DNA of 64,000 bases. Source: Hydractinia symbiolongicarpus. Its lineage: Eukaryota > Cnidaria > Hydrozoa > Anthoathecata > Hydractiniidae. Position 1 is the stretch's first letter; every line of letters starts with the position of its first letter. Shown here piece after piece: positions 62,201-64,000 of this stretch. The stretch lies in assembly GCF_029227915.1 (NCBI RefSeq), contig NC_079881.1, positions 248,001-312,000 of the forward strand, read 5' to 3'. The notes below the pieces were generated by a model, which saw only the letters and a program-made list of their open reading frames with translations, ran no database searches and was not told the origin of the DNA. Position numbers and translations under genes: made by a program.

Positions 62201-63128
62201 TGTATGCTTTTGACTATACGGGCCGAGTCGGAGATTTACGGGAAATCGCGGGTTTTCGTTTGCCGGCGATTAAACCACTTTCATTAAGCGTCTCATCAAA
62301 AATGAAAACATTTCTGAAAACTACAAGTCTCATGCGTTTTAGTGGTGAAAAAATAATTTAAAAAATCGTTCAGGAAATGAGTTTACTCCCTGGGTACTTT
62401 CTTTGTATACATTCGACTGTACGGGCCAAGCCCGGGATGTGCGGGAAATCGCGGGTTTCGTTTGCCGGCGATTAAACCACTTTCATTCAGCGTCTCATCA
62501 AAAATGAAACCATTTCTGAAAACTACAAGTCTCATGCGTTTTAGTGGTGAAATAATAATTTAAAAAATCGTTCGGAAAATGAGTTTAATCCCAGGGTACT
62601 CTCTTTGTATACTTTTGAATATACGGGCCGAGTCCGGTATTTACGGGAAATCGCAGGTTTTCGTTTGCCAGCGATTAAACTTCTTTTATTCAGCGTCTCA
62701 TCAAAAATGAAAACATTTTAGAAAACTACAAGTCTCATGGGCTTTAGTGGTGAAATAATAATTTAAAAAATCGTTCGGGAAATGAGTTTACTCCCTGGGT
62801 ACTTTCTTTGTATACTTTTGACTATACCGGCCGAGTCCGGGGTTTACGGGAAATGGCGGGTTTTCGTTTGCCGGCGATTAAACTCCTTTTATTCAGCGTC
62901 TCATCAAAAATGAAAACATTTTTGAAAACTACAAGTCTCATGCGTTTTAGTGGTGAAAAGATAATTTAAAAAATCGTTCGGGAAATGAGCTTACTCCCTG
63001 TGTACTTTCTTTGTATACTTTTGACTATACGGGCGGAGTCCGGGGTTTACGGGAAATCGCGGGTTTTCGTTTGCCGGCGATTAAACCACTTTCATTAGGC
63101 GTCTCATCAAAAATGAAAACATTTCTGA
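59250..63128 (+). repeat. 22-mer offset duplication, copy 2
   Basis: Second copy of 54789-58667. Private differences from copy 1 include GTTTAATCCCAGGGTACTCTC near 62584 and CTCCCTGTGTAC near 62994. Matching to copy 1 stops at about 63128, where the sequence switches to the TTTAGTGATG monomer. Confidence 0.85.
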
Positions 63129-64000
63129 AAACTATAAGTCTCATGCGTTTTAGTGATGAAAAAATAATTTAAAAAATCGTTTTGGAAATGAGTTTACTCA
63201 CAGGGTACTTTCTTTGTATACATTCGACTATACGGGCCAAGCCCGGGATTTAGGGGAAATCGCGGAATTTCGTTTGCCGGCGATTAAACCACTTTCACTA
63301 AGCGTCTCATCAAAAATGAAAACATTTCTGAAAACTACAAGTCTCATGCGTTTTAGTGGTGAAAAAATAATTTAAAGAATCGTTCGGGAAATGAGTTTAC
63401 TCCCTGGGTACTTTCTTTGTATGCTTTTGACTATACGGGCCGAGTCGGAGATTTACGGGAAATCGCGGGTTTTCGTTTGCCGGCGATTAAACCACTTTCA
63501 TTAAGTGTCTCATCAAAAATGAAAACATTTCTGAAAACTACAAGTCTCATGCGTTTTAGTGGTGAAATAATAATTTAAAAAATCGTTCGGAAAATGAGTT
63601 TACTCCCAGGGTACTTTCTTTGTATACTTTTGAATATACGGGCCGAGTCCGGTATTTACGGGAAATCGCAGGTTTTCGTTTGCCGGCGATTAAACTTCTT
63701 TTATTCAGCGTCTCATCAAAAATGAAAACATTTTAGAAAACTACAAGTCTCATGGGCTTTAGTGGTGAAATAATAATTTAAAAAATCGTTCGGGAAATGA
63801 GTTTACTCTCTGGGTACTTTCTTTGTATACTTTCGACTATACCGGCCGAGTCCGGGGTTTACGGGAAATGGCGGGTTTTCGTTTGCCGGCGATTAAACTC
63901 CTTTTATTCAGCGTCTCATCAAAAATGAAAACATTTTTGAAAACTGCAAGTCTCATGCGTTTTAGGGGTGAAAAAATAATTTAAAGAATCGTTCGGGAAA
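63129..64000 (+). repeat. Terminal nested duplication (offset 1826 bp, 9 monomers), truncated by the window end
   Basis: From about 63129 to the window end the sequence repeats 61303-62174. Landmarks are TTTAGTGATG 61323/63149, CATTAAGTGTCTC near 61673/63499 and GCGTTTTAGGGGTG near 62132/63958. The array continues beyond the window. Confidence 0.8.

Larger units (their letters stand above)
1..64000. repeat. 203-bp tandem satellite array filling the whole window
   Basis: Every line of the window is the same family of head-to-tail monomers. The anchor CTCATCAAAAATG recurs at 11, 214, 417, 620, 823 and 1026 and last at 63915. That spacing fits about 315 monomers averaging just under 203 bp, with small indels explaining a net loss of about 41 bp. 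Landmarks kept in nearly all copies are an A-rich 5' third with TTTAAA, a GTATAC palindrome and TTTGCCGGCGATTAAA near the 3' end. I saw no inverted monomer, spacer, mobile element or gene, and both array edges lie outside the window. Known biology: satellites of about one nucleosome length in long ordered arrays typify eukaryotic centromeric or pericentromeric heterochromatin. That location is inferred here, not shown. Confidence 0.97.

Noticed and set aside
1-64000. CRISPR array
   Set aside because: The repeat is about 203 bp and contiguous, with no unique spacers between short repeats and no cas genes.
1-64000. True CENP-B box
   Set aside because: No monomer I read matches nTTCGnnnnAnnCGGGn exactly. 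The closest site is one base short, and GTTCGGGAAATGAG has only the left half.
1-64000. Bacterial or phage origin, operons, promoters or terminators
   Set aside because: No coding sequence of credible length, no ribosome-site context and no diversity of sequence. Promoter-like A/T strings recur in every monomer and carry no specific evidence.
1-64000. Inverted monomers or embedded transposons breaking the array
   Set aside because: TTTGCCGGCGATTAAA and CTCATCAAAAATG (or close variants) recur in the same orientation about every 203 bp throughout, and no foreign segment longer than a few bases was seen.

Overview
The window is one uninterrupted tandem array of a satellite DNA with a monomer of about 203 bp. 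Anchoring on the motif CTCATCAAAAATG gives starts at 11, 214, 417, 620, 823 and 1026 (exactly 203 bp apart) and a last start at 63915. That is about 315 monomers, all in the same orientation. I found no gene, RNA gene, transposon, CRISPR array or non-satellite spacer on either strand. Because 203 is not a multiple of 3, reading frames shift at every monomer, so the short open frames (65-117 codons) that recur at repeat spacing are not credible genes. A long, single-family, nucleosome-sized array with higher-order structure points to eukaryotic heterochromatin, probably centromeric or pericentromeric. I do not recognise the family and cannot name the organism. GC is about 39% in the first full monomer, and CpG is not depleted (12 CpG by hand count, about 7.6 expected), which argues against a genome with strong methylation-driven CpG loss at this locus.

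Layout: 1-8100 is dominated by a 1015-bp pentamer alternating with trimer and tetramer versions. 8101-17100 carries a different subfamily organised in 5- and 6-mers and in an 18-mer duplication of about 3.65 kb. 17101-21000 is a mixed transition zone. 21000-33715 is built from a 4.06-kb 20-mer present as two full copies, a 14-mer copy shortened by two internal deletions, and a partial copy. 33716-40480 holds 1015-bp and about 1.62-kb units of another subfamily. 40481-42960 is a truncated return of the 20-mer family, and 42961-45750 is again the 33.7-40 kb subfamily. 45751-51830 is two tandem copies of a 3042-bp 15-mer. 51831-64000 contains nested duplications with offsets of 2433, 4461, 608 and 1826 bp.

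The monomers fall into a few recurring classes, defined by linked variant blocks. Class A has GAGTCCGGGG and ATGGCGGG. Class B has ATTCGAC, CCAAGCCCGGG and GCGGAATTTCG. Class C has GAATATACGGG and GTCCGGTATTTACGG. Class D has ATTCGACTGTACGGG and is 202 bp long. Order and private variants differ by region with sharp boundaries, the pattern expected from repeated unequal exchange and local amplification. Other points of interest are a sequence one base short of the mammalian CENP-B box consensus in class B and D monomers, two short dyads within the monomer, and the nested segmental history. All distances come from reading coordinates by eye. Percent identities were not computed.
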